A DNA stretch of 43,809 nt from NCBI GenBank assembly GCA_023150455.1, contig JAKLKW010000014.1:1-43809 (forward strand). The letters run 5' to 3'. The notes beneath the pieces were generated by a model, which was not told the origin of the DNA, did no database searches, and saw only the letters and a list, made by a program, of their open reading frames with translations. Shown here one piece after another: positions 1-7,610 of the stretch; the first letter of the stretch is position 1; the number at the start of each line of letters is the position of its first letter. The position numbers and the translations under genes were made by a program. Source of the DNA: Alphaproteobacteria bacterium (lineage in GTDB: Bacteria > Pseudomonadota > Alphaproteobacteria > JAEULC01).

Positions 1-124
1 CTCATGCCGGCCTCAATGAGAATAGCCTTGGTCGGCACTACAGCCGTTTCCGCCGCAAAATCCGCCGTAAAACCTTGCGCCGCAGCCACTCGCCCCGCAA
101 AAATCGCTCCCGGGCGAGTCGAAT

Positions 125-195
125 CGGCGAAGTTAGGCTAACTGCCGCCGAGTTGTGTGTCGGACTTGATGTAAGCGCTCGCTGAACGATCAAGT
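125..195. promoter_or_regulatory. Two dyads upstream of the HEPN-like gene
   Basis: Two inverted repeats lie in the 210 bp before the first gene. AGTTAG-G-CTAACT occupies 131-143 and is flanked by CGGC (125-128) and GCCG (144-147). ACTTGAT (164-170) pairs with ATCAAGT (189-195) across an 18-bp spacer, and its right arm ends 15 bp before the start codon at 211. The second dyad could be an operator or a leader hairpin near the ribosome binding site (AGAGGAAA at about 199-206). No convincing gene was seen in 1-210. The role is inferred only from position and symmetry. Confidence 0.25.
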
Positions 196-210
196 GTTAG
201 AGGAAATCCG

Positions 211-954
211 ATGAACCAGCCCAGGGACAGCGTCGGCGACTTGTTGCGTGAGTTCTACCGCACGTTCGGAATGCCGGATGAATGTCCCCCGCCGGACGTC
301 AATGTGACTACGGCCTTCGGGGATCATGTGCCCCCTGAGGAGGTCGACATTCTGCGGGCAGCCCTCGCCGATAATGCGGCCCGCCGCCAACTCCACAATT
401 GCCGCGCATTGCTCGACGACTTGGCTACCCGGCTCACCAGCGAAGAACTGTTGCGGGAGCTAAGCGGAATCGCGCTTCCCGCCGGCCGGAGCGTGGAGGA
501 GCTTTCTCTCGGTGTCTTCTGGTTTGCCTTGGCCGGGGCCCTCGACCGGCGAGATAGTGGGCTGCCTGTAACGCCGTTCGATGCGAAGATCGATCTCCCC
601 CTTCCGCTCAAGGTGCAGATGACTATCCAGGGCTCTCTTGTCCTGCGGCTTTACATCGCACTGGTTTACATGCGTGAGGGTGTTCTCGCTGAGTTGATCG
701 CAGCGAGCGCCCGAGCTGGCGGTCCGTGTTCGGGTCAAATCAGGAGGCTGCTCGCTTCAGACTTCGTGCGTCGGGTGCGTAACGCGTTGTCTCATGGCTC
801 ATTTTCGCCATGCGTGGCGGGGCTCGTCTTCCGCGACGACGATGGCGCGGTCGTTGCGACGCCTGGAATGTTGAACTGGCTCTGCACGTGGCTGAATCTC
901 ATCCAGCTTCAAGCGCTAGCCGCTGGAGCAAGGAGCCCACATGTTTCCTCTTAA
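211..954 (+). CDS. HEPN-like protein, possibly pEK499_p136 type
   Basis: A 247-aa soluble protein with no signal peptide or membrane segment. Near the C-terminus it has R190-N-A-L-S-H195, an R-x4-H arrangement inside a predicted helix, as in the catalytic motif of HEPN ribonucleases and HEPN-like nucleic-acid proteins. The motif is followed by a beta-hairpin-like stretch and a helical end rich in W and L (around LNWLCTWLNLIQLQ), which recalls the pEK499_p136-type HEPN family; that assignment is from memory of the family pattern. The start at 211 is supported by AGAGGAAA about 5 bp upstream. The gene stands alone, with no partner nucleotidyltransferase or antitoxin in the window, and its GC is visibly lower than that of the metabolic genes that follow (37 of 60 bases at 661-720). 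A defence or stress RNase is possible. It could also be a non-catalytic HEPN protein, or another helical family with a chance R-x4-H. Confidence 0.5.
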   Translation: MNQPRDSVGDLLREFYRTFGMPDECPPPDVNVTTAFGDHVPPEEVDILRAALADNAARRQLHNCRALLDDLATRLTSEELLRELSGIALPAGRSVEELSLGVFWFALAGALDRRDSGLPVTPFDAKIDLPLPLKVQMTIQGSLVLRLYIALVYMREGVLAELIAASARAGGPCSGQIRRLLASDFVRRVRNALSHGSFSPCVAGLVFRDDDGAVVATPGMLNWLCTWLNLIQLQALAAGARSPHVSS

Positions 955-1392
955 CAGTATCCTGCGACCGGCGCTGCGCGCCGCCTCTGAGGCGAAACGT
1001 AGACATCACAGCAGATTGGAGCATACACCACCGCGCCACGGCCAAGAGCAGATGGCGGGTTCCCCTCTTGCGCCGGCGGCCCGTATATGACCGCGAATGG
1101 TCGCCGAATCCAGGGTGTGGCAGGAATTGCTGGCGATCGTCGCGATCACTCCCCTGACGACCGCGTTGAGTCGGTGCGAAAGATACCATCGACATGCACA
1201 AAGCGCCCGATTGCGAGATTCGGTGTCTTTCTCTCCGCGAAACAGTAGTAGTGAAATCGAAAATGGGCGGACCGAAGCACGCCATCCCTGCATTGGTGAT
1301 GCGATGGAGATTGGCAATGTGGCCAACTGCGCATCCGGCGCGCCGTATCCTCCCTTGCTTCGCCGGAACCGATACAGCTCGCGTCGATACTT
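955..1392. other. 438-bp gap with no recognised gene
   Basis: This stretch lies between the HEPN-like gene and the 3' end of the glutamine synthetase-like gene. Its GC is lower than that of the glnT-like gene beside it. Short open frames occur on both strands, but none has a credible start, ribosome binding site or recognisable sequence. No clear intrinsic terminator was found after the gene ending at 1393. It may be decayed DNA. Confidence 0.6.
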
Positions 1393-2697
1393 CTAGCAAT
1401 CCAGCGTCGTCTGCCGCTCCCAGTCGGTCAGGTGTCGCGCATAGGCGTTCCAGTCCGCCTCGCGCAGCTTCACGTACGACGCGACCACGTCCTTTCCGAG
1501 CCCGGCCTGCAGCACGGACGAGTCCTGCAGGGTGCGCTGCGCGTCGAGCAGGTTGAGCGGCTGCTTCTTGGCGTCCTTCACCTTGTGGCCGTCGATGTAC
1601 ATGTTGATGTCGTGGCGCTTGCCCGGGCTGCGCTTGTGCCTGATGCCGTCGAGGCCGGCGACCAGCACGGCCGCCTGCAGCAGGTAGGGATTGGCGGCGC
1701 CATCGGCCAGGCGCAGCTCGAACCGGCCTCCTTCGGGGACGCGGATCATGTGCGTGCGGTTGTTGGCGCCGTGCGTCACGGTGTTGGGCGACCAGGTCGC
1801 GCCCGACAGCGTCACCGGGGCGTTGATGCGCTTGTAGGAGTTGACCGTCGGGTTGGCGATCGCCGTCAGCGCCGGGGCCGAATGCATGACGCCGCCCATG
1901 AACTGGTAGGCGAGCGCCGACAGGCCGAGGTCGTCCTTCGGGTCGTCGAACAGGTTCTTGCCGCTCTTGGTCGACCATACAGAGGCGTGCACGTGGCAGC
2001 CGTTGCCGGTCAGGTTGATGAAGGGCTTCGGCATGAAGGTGGCGCGGAGCCCATGCTTCTCGGCGATCGACTTGACCATGTACTTGAAGAAGACGTGGCG
2101 GTCGGCGGTCACCAGCGCCGTATCGTACTCCCAGTTCATCTCGAACTGGCCGTTCGCGTCCTCGTGGTCGTTCTGGTACGGCTTCCAGCCGAGCTGGACC
2201 ATGGCGTCGCAGATCTCGGCCACGACGTCGTAGCGGCGCATCAGCGCCTGCTGGTCGTAGCAGGGCTTCGACTGCTGGTCGGCGCCGTCGGCGATCGCCT
2301 GTCCGTCGGGCGTGATCAGGAAATACTCGCACTCGACGCCGGTCTTGAGGTCGTAGCCCTGGCCGGCGGCCTCCGCGACCGCGCGTTTCAGCACCTGGCG
2401 CGGGTTCTGCGTCACTTCCTTGCCGGCCATCACCAGGTCCGCCGCCAGCCAGCCGACCTCGGGCTTCCACGGGAGCTGGATCAGGCTTGAGGGATCGGGC
2501 ATGGCCAGCACGTCGGGATCGGCCGGCGTCATGTCGAACCAGGCGGCGAAACCGGCGAAGCCGGCGCCCGCCTTGGCGACGCCGTCGATCGCCACCGCCG
2601 GCACCAGCTTGGCGCGCAGCGTGCCGAACAGGTCGACGAACGAGATCAGGTAGTACTTGATGCCGCGCTTCTTCGCGATCTCCGCCAGTGACGGCAT
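1393..2697 (-). CDS. glnT: Type III glutamine synthetase-like ligase (GlnT/GmaS)
   Basis: A 434-aa protein of the glutamine synthetase superfamily, GlnT/GmaS branch. These enzymes join an amine to glutamate at the expense of ATP, forming glutamine (GlnT) or gamma-glutamylmethylamide (GmaS). The N-terminal beta-grasp part begins MPSLAEIAKKRG and the C-terminal catalytic domain contains FELRLADGAANPYL, which matches the family's ATP/glutamate-binding end. The length fits GmaS/GlnT (about 430-450 aa). It is the last of four minus-strand genes, 19 bp downstream of the MgsC/GlxD-like gene; this arrangement recurs as glxBCD-glnT in rhizobia and as mgsABC/gmaS in N-methylglutamate-pathway methylotrophs. 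The missing mgdABCD genes leave open whether methylamine or another amine is the substrate. ATG at 2697 is the natural start. GmaS versus GlnT cannot be settled by eye. Confidence 0.85.
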   Translation of the reverse strand: MPSLAEIAKKRGIKYYLISFVDLFGTLRAKLVPAVAIDGVAKAGAGFAGFAAWFDMTPADPDVLAMPDPSSLIQLPWKPEVGWLAADLVMAGKEVTQNPRQVLKRAVAEAAGQGYDLKTGVECEYFLITPDGQAIADGADQQSKPCYDQQALMRRYDVVAEICDAMVQLGWKPYQNDHEDANGQFEMNWEYDTALVTADRHVFFKYMVKSIAEKHGLRATFMPKPFINLTGNGCHVHASVWSTKSGKNLFDDPKDDLGLSALAYQFMGGVMHSAPALTAIANPTVNSYKRINAPVTLSGATWSPNTVTHGANNRTHMIRVPEGGRFELRLADGAANPYLLQAAVLVAGLDGIRHKRSPGKRHDINMYIDGHKVKDAKKQPLNLLDAQRTLQDSSVLQAGLGKDVVASYVKLREADWNAYARHLTDWERQTTLDC

Positions 2698-2716
2698 GAT
2701 CGTGTCCCCCTGCCCT

Positions 2717-4057
2717 TCATGATCGACGACCGGCTTGTCCCGGAATCCAGTCCGTGCCGGCGAGCGGCACGCGCGCCATCGCGGCGGCCTCCATCGTCAG
2801 CGCCACCAGGTCCTCGGGCTCGAGATTGTGCACGTGCGACTTGCCGCAGGCGCGCGCGATGGTCTGCGTCTCGAGCGTCAGGACCGACAGGTAGTTGGCG
2901 AGCTTGCGCCCGGCCAGCACCGGGTCGAGGCGCCGCGCCAGCGCGGGGTCCTGCGTCGTGATGCCGGCCGGGTCGCGGCCCTCGTGCCAGTCGTCATAGG
3001 CGCCGGCGGTGGTGCCGAGCTTCCGGTACTCGGCCTCGAGATGCGGGTCGTTGTCGCCCAGCGCGATCAGCGCCGCCGTGCCGATCGACACGGCGTCGGC
3101 GCCGAGCGCCAGGCATTTCGCCACGTCGGCGCCGTTGCGGATGCCGCCGGAGACGATCAGCTGCACCTTGCGGTGCTGGCCCAGGTCCTGCAGCGCCTGC
3201 GCCGCCGGCCGGATCGCCGCCAGCGTCGGGATGCCGACATGCTCGATGAACACGTCCTGCGTCGCCGCCGTGCCGCCCTGCATGCCGTCGAGCACGACCG
3301 CGTCGGCGCCGGCCTTCACCGCCAGCGCCGTGTCGTAGTAGGGCCGCGACGCGCCGACCTTGACGTAGATCGGCTTCTCCCAGTCGGTGATCTCGCGCAG
3401 CTCGTGGATCTTGATCTCCATGTCGTCGGGCCCGGTCCAGTCGGGATGGCGGCAGGCCGAACGCTGGTCGATGCCCTCGGGCAGGTCGCGCATCGCGGCG
3501 ACGCGGGCGGAGATCTTCTGGCCCAGCAGCATGCCGCCGCCGCCCGGCTTGGCGCCCTGCCCGACCACGATCTCGATCGCGTCGGCCTTGCGCAGGTCGT
3601 CGGGGTTCATGCCGTAGCGCGACGGCAGCACCTGGTAGACCAGGATGCTGGAGTGCTCGCGCTCCTCCGCCGTCATGCCGCCGTCGCCGGTCGTGGTCGA
3701 GGTGCCGACCGCGCTGGCGCCGCGGCCGAGCGCCTCCTTGGCCTGGGCCGACAGCGAGCCGAAGCTCATGCCGGCGATCGTGACCGGGATCTTCAAGGTG
3801 ATCGGCTTCTTCGCGAATCGCGCGCCGATCGTGACCTCGGTCGCGCATTTCTCGCGATAGCCCTCGAGCGGATAGCGGCTGATCGAGGCGCCGAGGAACA
3901 GCAGGTCGTCGAAATGCGGCAGGCGGCGCTTGGCGCCGAAGCCGCGGATGTCGTAGAGCCCGGTCGCCGCCGCGCGCCTGATCTCGGCGATCGCGTGCTC
4001 GTCGAACGTCGCCGAGCGGCGCGGCGGCGTGTGGATCCAGCGATCAGCCGTATCCAT
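2717..4057 (-). CDS. glxD: FMN-binding glutamate synthase-type subunit (MgsC/GlxD)
   Basis: A 446-aa protein matching the FMN/Fe-S glutamate synthase domain found alone in GlxD and in MgsC, the large subunit of N-methylglutamate synthase. Visible features are the domain entry around ITIAGMSFGSLSAQAKEALG, the glycine-rich GGGGMLLGQKI segment, and the FMN-phosphate region GGIRNGADVAKCLALGADA. In MgsABC the reaction transfers the methylamino group of methylamine, or the amide nitrogen of gamma-glutamylmethylamide, to yield N-methylglutamate. In Glx proteins the substrate is uncertain. The ATG at 4057 overlaps the TGA of the upstream gene (ATGA), indicating translational coupling. It is cytoplasmic and expected to complex with the two preceding gene products. 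Confidence 0.85.
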   Translation of the reverse strand: MDTADRWIHTPPRRSATFDEHAIAEIRRAAATGLYDIRGFGAKRRLPHFDDLLFLGASISRYPLEGYREKCATEVTIGARFAKKPITLKIPVTIAGMSFGSLSAQAKEALGRGASAVGTSTTTGDGGMTAEEREHSSILVYQVLPSRYGMNPDDLRKADAIEIVVGQGAKPGGGGMLLGQKISARVAAMRDLPEGIDQRSACRHPDWTGPDDMEIKIHELREITDWEKPIYVKVGASRPYYDTALAVKAGADAVVLDGMQGGTAATQDVFIEHVGIPTLAAIRPAAQALQDLGQHRKVQLIVSGGIRNGADVAKCLALGADAVSIGTAALIALGDNDPHLEAEYRKLGTTAGAYDDWHEGRDPAGITTQDPALARRLDPVLAGRKLANYLSVLTLETQTIARACGKSHVHNLEPEDLVALTMEAAAMARVPLAGTDWIPGQAGRRS

Positions 4058-4743
4058 CAGTAGGAACCGACGTTGTCGATGTGGAAGTGATAGAGCCGGC
4101 GCGCCGAGCCGTAGCGGCGAAACGCGCCGACGTCGACGCCCGAGACGCCCGCCGCGCCGAGCAGCCGCGCGAGCTTCGCCTTGTGATGGTCGGTCATCTT
4201 CTTCTCGACGCAGTCGGCGCCGAGGCTCTTGACCGCGCCGCGCACGTAGAGCCGCGCCTCGTAGATCGAATCGCCCAGCGCGTCGCCGGCGTCGCCCAGC
4301 ACCACCAGGCTGCCGGCCTGCGCCATGAAGGCCGAGAGATGCCCGACCGAGCCCTTGACGACGATGTCGATGCCCTTCATCGAGATGCCGCAGCGCGCCG
4401 AGGCGTTGCCGTCGACCACCAGCAGCCCGCCGCGGCCGGTGGCGCCGGCGGCCTGCGACACGTCGCCCTTCACGTGCACCTGGCCCGACATCATGTTCTC
4501 GGCCACGCCCGTGCCGGCGTTGCCGGTGACCACCACCGTCGCCTGCTTGTTCATGCCGGCGCAGTAGTAGCCGACATGGCCCTCGACCTCGACCGCGATC
4601 GGCGCGTCGATGCCGACGGCGACGGCGTGCTGGCCGCGCGGGTTGAGGATGCGCCAGTGCGTCTCGTTGCTCTGCGGGCCGATGCGATGCAGCGCCGCGT
4701 TGAGCTCGCGCAAGGGAGTCGCGGCCAGGTCGACCGTCGGCAT
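4057..4743 (-). CDS. glxC: GltB C-terminal-like subunit (MgsB/GlxC)
   Basis: A 228-aa protein corresponding to the right-handed beta-helix (GXGXG) domain at the C-terminus of glutamate synthase large subunits, which exists as a separate subunit in MgsB and GlxC. Repeating glycine-containing turns (HVGYYCAGMN, GNAGTGVAENMMSG, GDAGDALGDSIYEA) show the beta-helix architecture. It is thought to organise the ammonia channel and interface in the MgsABC/GlxBCD assembly rather than catalyse. The ATG at 4743 overlaps the TGA of the amidotransferase gene, and its own TGA overlaps the next start, so all three subunit genes are ATGA-coupled. A longer open frame runs upstream on this strand but lies over the amidotransferase gene, so ATG 4743 is preferred. 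Confidence 0.85.
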   Translation of the reverse strand: MPTVDLAATPLRELNAALHRIGPQSNETHWRILNPRGQHAVAVGIDAPIAVEVEGHVGYYCAGMNKQATVVVTGNAGTGVAENMMSGQVHVKGDVSQAAGATGRGGLLVVDGNASARCGISMKGIDIVVKGSVGHLSAFMAQAGSLVVLGDAGDALGDSIYEARLYVRGAVKSLGADCVEKKMTDHHKAKLARLLGAAGVSGVDVGAFRRYGSARRLYHFHIDNVGSY

Positions 4744-5669
4744 CAGTGCCATTCCGTCGAATGTCTGGTCGCGGGTTCCCGCTCCCAGGCGTACACGGTG
4801 GCGGGCTCGGGCTCCCATACCTTCGCCTGCTCGATGCCCGGCAGGTCGACCAGCGCGCGGTATTCCGTGCCGAAGGCGACGTAGCGGTCGGTCTCGGCCA
4901 GCACCGCCGGCTTGCAGGCGATCGGGTCGCGCAGCACGGCGAAGCCGGACTCGGTGCCGATGACGAAGGTGAAGAACCCGTCGAGATCGGCGAGCGAGCG
5001 TTCCAGCGCCTGGCTGAGCGTCATGCCCTGGCGCATGCGCCAGGTCACGTAGCCGGCCGCGACCTCGGAATCGTTCTCGGTCTGGAAAGCGAGCCCGTCG
5101 CGCATCAGCTCGCGCCTGACCGCGTTGTGGTTCGACAGCGAGCCGTTGTGCACCAGGCACTGGTCGGCGCCGGTCGTGAACGGATGCGCGCCGTCGATGG
5201 TCACGGCCGATTCGGTCGCCATGCGCGTATGGCCGATCGCGTGCGTGCCGCCCATGCCGGGCAAGCCGAAGCGATCGGCGACGCGGTCGGGACGGCCGAC
5301 CTCCTTGAAGATCTCCATGCGCCGCCCGGCGCCGACCACCGCCGCCTGCGGCGCCGCCTCGGCGAGATGCGCGCGAATGGCCTGCTCCGCCACGCTCGGC
5401 ACCGTCACGACCATGTGCGTGTCGCGCACGACATGCCGCAGCTTGCCGCCCGCCGACGCCTGCAACGCTTTCGCCAGGGCTTCCAGATCGAAGCCGGCTG
5501 GCCCGCGCAGGGTCAGCTTCATCGTGTCCGCGCGCTCGGGCCCGTAGACCGCGAAGCCGGCCGAGTCCGGCCCGCGATCGCACATCGTGCCCAGCATCCC
5601 GGCAAGCAAGCCGCCGAGCTTGGGCTCCAGCCGCGCATCCTTGAGGAACAGACCGACGATCCCGCACAT
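4743..5669 (-). CDS. glxB: Class II glutamine amidotransferase subunit (MgsA/GlxB)
   Basis: A 308-aa class II (Ntn-type) glutamine amidotransferase. The start at 5669 is set by MCGIVGLF, where Cys2 becomes the N-terminal nucleophile after Met removal, as in PurF and GltB. Further family features include the segment GGTHAIGHTRMATES, and QCLVHNGSLSNHN, an oxyanion-hole and glutamine-binding motif. It would release ammonia or methylamine from glutamine or gamma-glutamylmethylamide for the MgsBC/GlxCD partners. It is the first gene of the minus-strand operon, and 93 bp separates it from the divergent XRE-cupin regulator. An in-frame extension upstream would bury the catalytic Cys and is rejected. 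Confidence 0.88.
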   Translation of the reverse strand: MCGIVGLFLKDARLEPKLGGLLAGMLGTMCDRGPDSAGFAVYGPERADTMKLTLRGPAGFDLEALAKALQASAGGKLRHVVRDTHMVVTVPSVAEQAIRAHLAEAAPQAAVVGAGRRMEIFKEVGRPDRVADRFGLPGMGGTHAIGHTRMATESAVTIDGAHPFTTGADQCLVHNGSLSNHNAVRRELMRDGLAFQTENDSEVAAGYVTWRMRQGMTLSQALERSLADLDGFFTFVIGTESGFAVLRDPIACKPAVLAETDRYVAFGTEYRALVDLPGIEQAKVWEPEPATVYAWEREPATRHSTEWH

Positions 5670-5718
5670 GGCCGGAGAGCCTGCCATGGCCGGTTCGGCG
5701 AAGTCAATCCCAGGGAAT

Positions 5719-5740
5719 GTTTTTTTCTTGATAGGAAACA
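5719..5740. promoter_or_regulatory. Candidate XRE operator in the divergent promoter
   Basis: The inverted repeat TGTTT (5719-5723) / AAACA (5736-5740) encloses TTTCTTGATAGGAAA (5724-5738), itself an imperfect palindrome (TTTC-T, A-GAAA). It is a strikingly AT-rich island in the 93-bp gap between the MgsA/GlxB-like gene (minus) and the XRE-cupin gene (plus), and sits 22 bp before the regulator's start. The position suits an autoregulatory operator also controlling the divergent operon. The assignment is inferred from symmetry and location. Confidence 0.4.
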
Positions 5741-5762
5741 TACGGCGTGCGAAGGAGAAGCC

Positions 5763-6383
5763 ATGGCACGCGCGTTGAAGACCGGCTCGCTGGCGCCGAG
5801 CGAGACGCAGCCGCGGTCGCTCGAGTCGCGCATCGGCGGCGAGGTGCGGCGGCTCAGGCGCGCGCTCGACCTGACCTTGTCCGAGCTGGCCGACGCGGCG
5901 TCGATCTCCCCCGGCATGCTGTCGAAGATCGAGAACGGCGGCATCTCGCCGTCGCTGGCCACGCTGCAGGCGCTGGGCGCCGCGCTCAACGTCCCGGTCG
6001 TCCGCCTGTTCACCGAGGACGACGGGCATCGCGACTGCTCGTTCGTGAAGGCCGGGACCGGCGTGCGCATCGAGCGGCGCGGCACCAAGGCGGGGCATCT
6101 CTACGACCTGCTCGGCCACTCGCTGGCGGGCGACGTCAACGTCGAGCCGTACCTGATCACGCTGCGCAAGGACGCCGCGCCCTACCCGCATTTCCGCCAT
6201 GCCGGCGTCGAGTTCATCTACATGCTGTCCGGCCGCGTGCGCTATCGCCACGCCGACCGGCTCTACCTGCTCGAGCCGGGCGACGCGCTGTTCTTCGACG
6301 CCGCCGCGCCGCACGGGCCGGAGGCGCTGATCGACGTGCCGATGCAATACCTGTCGATCATCATCTATCCGCGGCAGCGATAG
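5763..6383 (+). CDS. XRE-family regulator with C-terminal cupin
   Basis: A 206-aa transcription factor. Residues ~28-80 form an XRE/lambda-repressor-type helix-turn-helix (LTLSELADAASISPGMLSKIENG). Residues ~130-200 form a small-molecule-binding cupin_2 domain (PHFRHAGVEFIYMLSGRVRY, then LLEPGDALFFDAAAPHG), whose His and Glu residues are typical metal/effector ligands. The start at 5763 is supported by GAAGGAG 6 bp upstream. The gene is divergent from the glx/mgs-glnT operon, an arrangement often seen for regulators of GlxBCD-GlnT clusters, so it probably senses an amine or related metabolite and controls those genes. It ends 9 bp before the convergent end of the NnrS-family gene. Confidence 0.88.
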   Translation: MARALKTGSLAPSETQPRSLESRIGGEVRRLRRALDLTLSELADAASISPGMLSKIENGGISPSLATLQALGAALNVPVVRLFTEDDGHRDCSFVKAGTGVRIERRGTKAGHLYDLLGHSLAGDVNVEPYLITLRKDAAPYPHFRHAGVEFIYMLSGRVRYRHADRLYLLEPGDALFFDAAAPHGPEALIDVPMQYLSIIIYPRQR

Positions 6384-6392
6384 GAGGACAGA

Positions 6393-7598
6393 TCACCCCT
6401 TGCGGCCGTCCGGCCGCGGAAAGAGCAGCATCGGGCCGTAGAGCCTGAGGAACAGCACGAAGGCCACCGCCCACAGCGCGCCGCCGGCGACCGTCAGCGC
6501 CACCTGCCATTGCGGCAGCAGCGGCGCCAGAACGCGGCACAGCGTGCCGAAGCTGAGCGCGAGATAGGCCGTGCCGCTGCCCGCGACCGCGATCAGCGCG
6601 CGGCCGGTATGGCCCAATGTGGCGCGCGTCATGACGGCGAGGATCATGGTGCCGATCGCGCCGGCGCCGAGCGCGTGCAGCGCCATGGCTTCCGGCACCA
6701 GCGCGAACGCGGCGGCGGATTTCAGCGCCAGGCCGGCAACCAGCCAGGCCATGCCGAGCTGCAGCACCCACAGCAGCGGCCAGCGCCAGGTCTTGTGGCC
6801 CTGCCAGCGCGCCAGCCGCAGCAGGGCCGCGACGGCGGCAACGAGGGCAAGGGCTCCCACGACGGAGGAGGGCGCATGGGCCGCCTCGGCGACGGCCATC
6901 GCCGCGACCGACAGGATGGCCGCGAGATCGAGCCGCGGCGCGGGCGCGATCGCCGTCGGGATGCTCTGCGCCTTCAGGCCGCCCTGGGTGAAGGCCGGCA
7001 CGATGCGCCCGCCGACCAGCGTGACCGTCAGCACGAACAGGTCGAGCGCGAGCAGCAGGCCCCATTTCCCGGTCGCGGCGAAGCCGAGCGCCTCGAAATG
7101 GATGCCGAGATTGGCCACCGTCAGCGCGGCCAGGATGACGAGGAACACGGCGTTGCGCCGCGCGCTGCGCACGACGATCGCCGGCGCCTGGAACAGCGCC
7201 AGCGTCGGCAGGAAGGCGATGTCGGCCACGGCGACGACGGCCGGCGGCAGCGTCCCCGACAGCCACATCGCCACGCGGCCGGCGAGCCACGCCAGCACCA
7301 GCACCAAGAGCGGCCAGCCGCGCACCGGGCCTTGGCCGGTCCAGTTCGGCACCGCGGTCAAGAGGAAGCCGCCCAGCGCCGCGGCGGCGAAGCCATAGAG
7401 CATCTCGTGCGCGTGCCAGTAGCTCGGCGGCAGCGCCGGCGCGAGCGGCAGGTAGCCGAGCCAGACCGCGACCCAGGCCGGGACGGCGAGCGCGCCGTAC
7501 AAGCCGCAGAGCGCGAAGAACGGGCGGAAGCCGTAGCCGAGGACGGGATGGTCGGCGACGCTCTCGATGCGGGCGCCGGTGACGGGGCAGGAGATCAT
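6393..7598 (-). CDS. nnrS: NnrS family membrane protein
   Basis: A 401-aa polytopic membrane protein with about 12 hydrophobic segments. The N-terminal GYGFRPFFALCGLYG and SYWHAHEMLYGFAAAALGGF with its WHAHE motif are hallmarks of NnrS. NnrS is a haem- and copper-containing inner membrane protein linked to nitric oxide metabolism and NO tolerance in denitrifiers. It is the last gene of the nar operon, 12 bp downstream of the peptidyl-prolyl isomerase gene, which suggests it protects against NO made during nitrate/nitrite respiration. The ATG at 7598 fits the conserved N-terminus. No NO reductase or nitrite reductase gene is present in the window. Confidence 0.88.
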   Translation of the reverse strand: MISCPVTGARIESVADHPVLGYGFRPFFALCGLYGALAVPAWVAVWLGYLPLAPALPPSYWHAHEMLYGFAAAALGGFLLTAVPNWTGQGPVRGWPLLVLVLAWLAGRVAMWLSGTLPPAVVAVADIAFLPTLALFQAPAIVVRSARRNAVFLVILAALTVANLGIHFEALGFAATGKWGLLLALDLFVLTVTLVGGRIVPAFTQGGLKAQSIPTAIAPAPRLDLAAILSVAAMAVAEAAHAPSSVVGALALVAAVAALLRLARWQGHKTWRWPLLWVLQLGMAWLVAGLALKSAAAFALVPEAMALHALGAGAIGTMILAVMTRATLGHTGRALIAVAGSGTAYLALSFGTLCRVLAPLLPQWQVALTVAGGALWAVAFVLFLRLYGPMLLFPRPDGRKG

Positions 7599-7610
7599 TG
7601 GCGGCTCCGG

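Noticed and set aside
1-150. End of a coding region running off the left edge
   Set aside because: Open frames exist but none has recognisable sequence, and the region holds dyads more like a promoter; too short to support a call.
1036-1075. TACACCAC near 1041 as a possible IS256-type right end
   Set aside because: No transposase remnant lies to the left, no matching inverted repeat was found, and the neighbouring bases do not resemble the element end near 28114.
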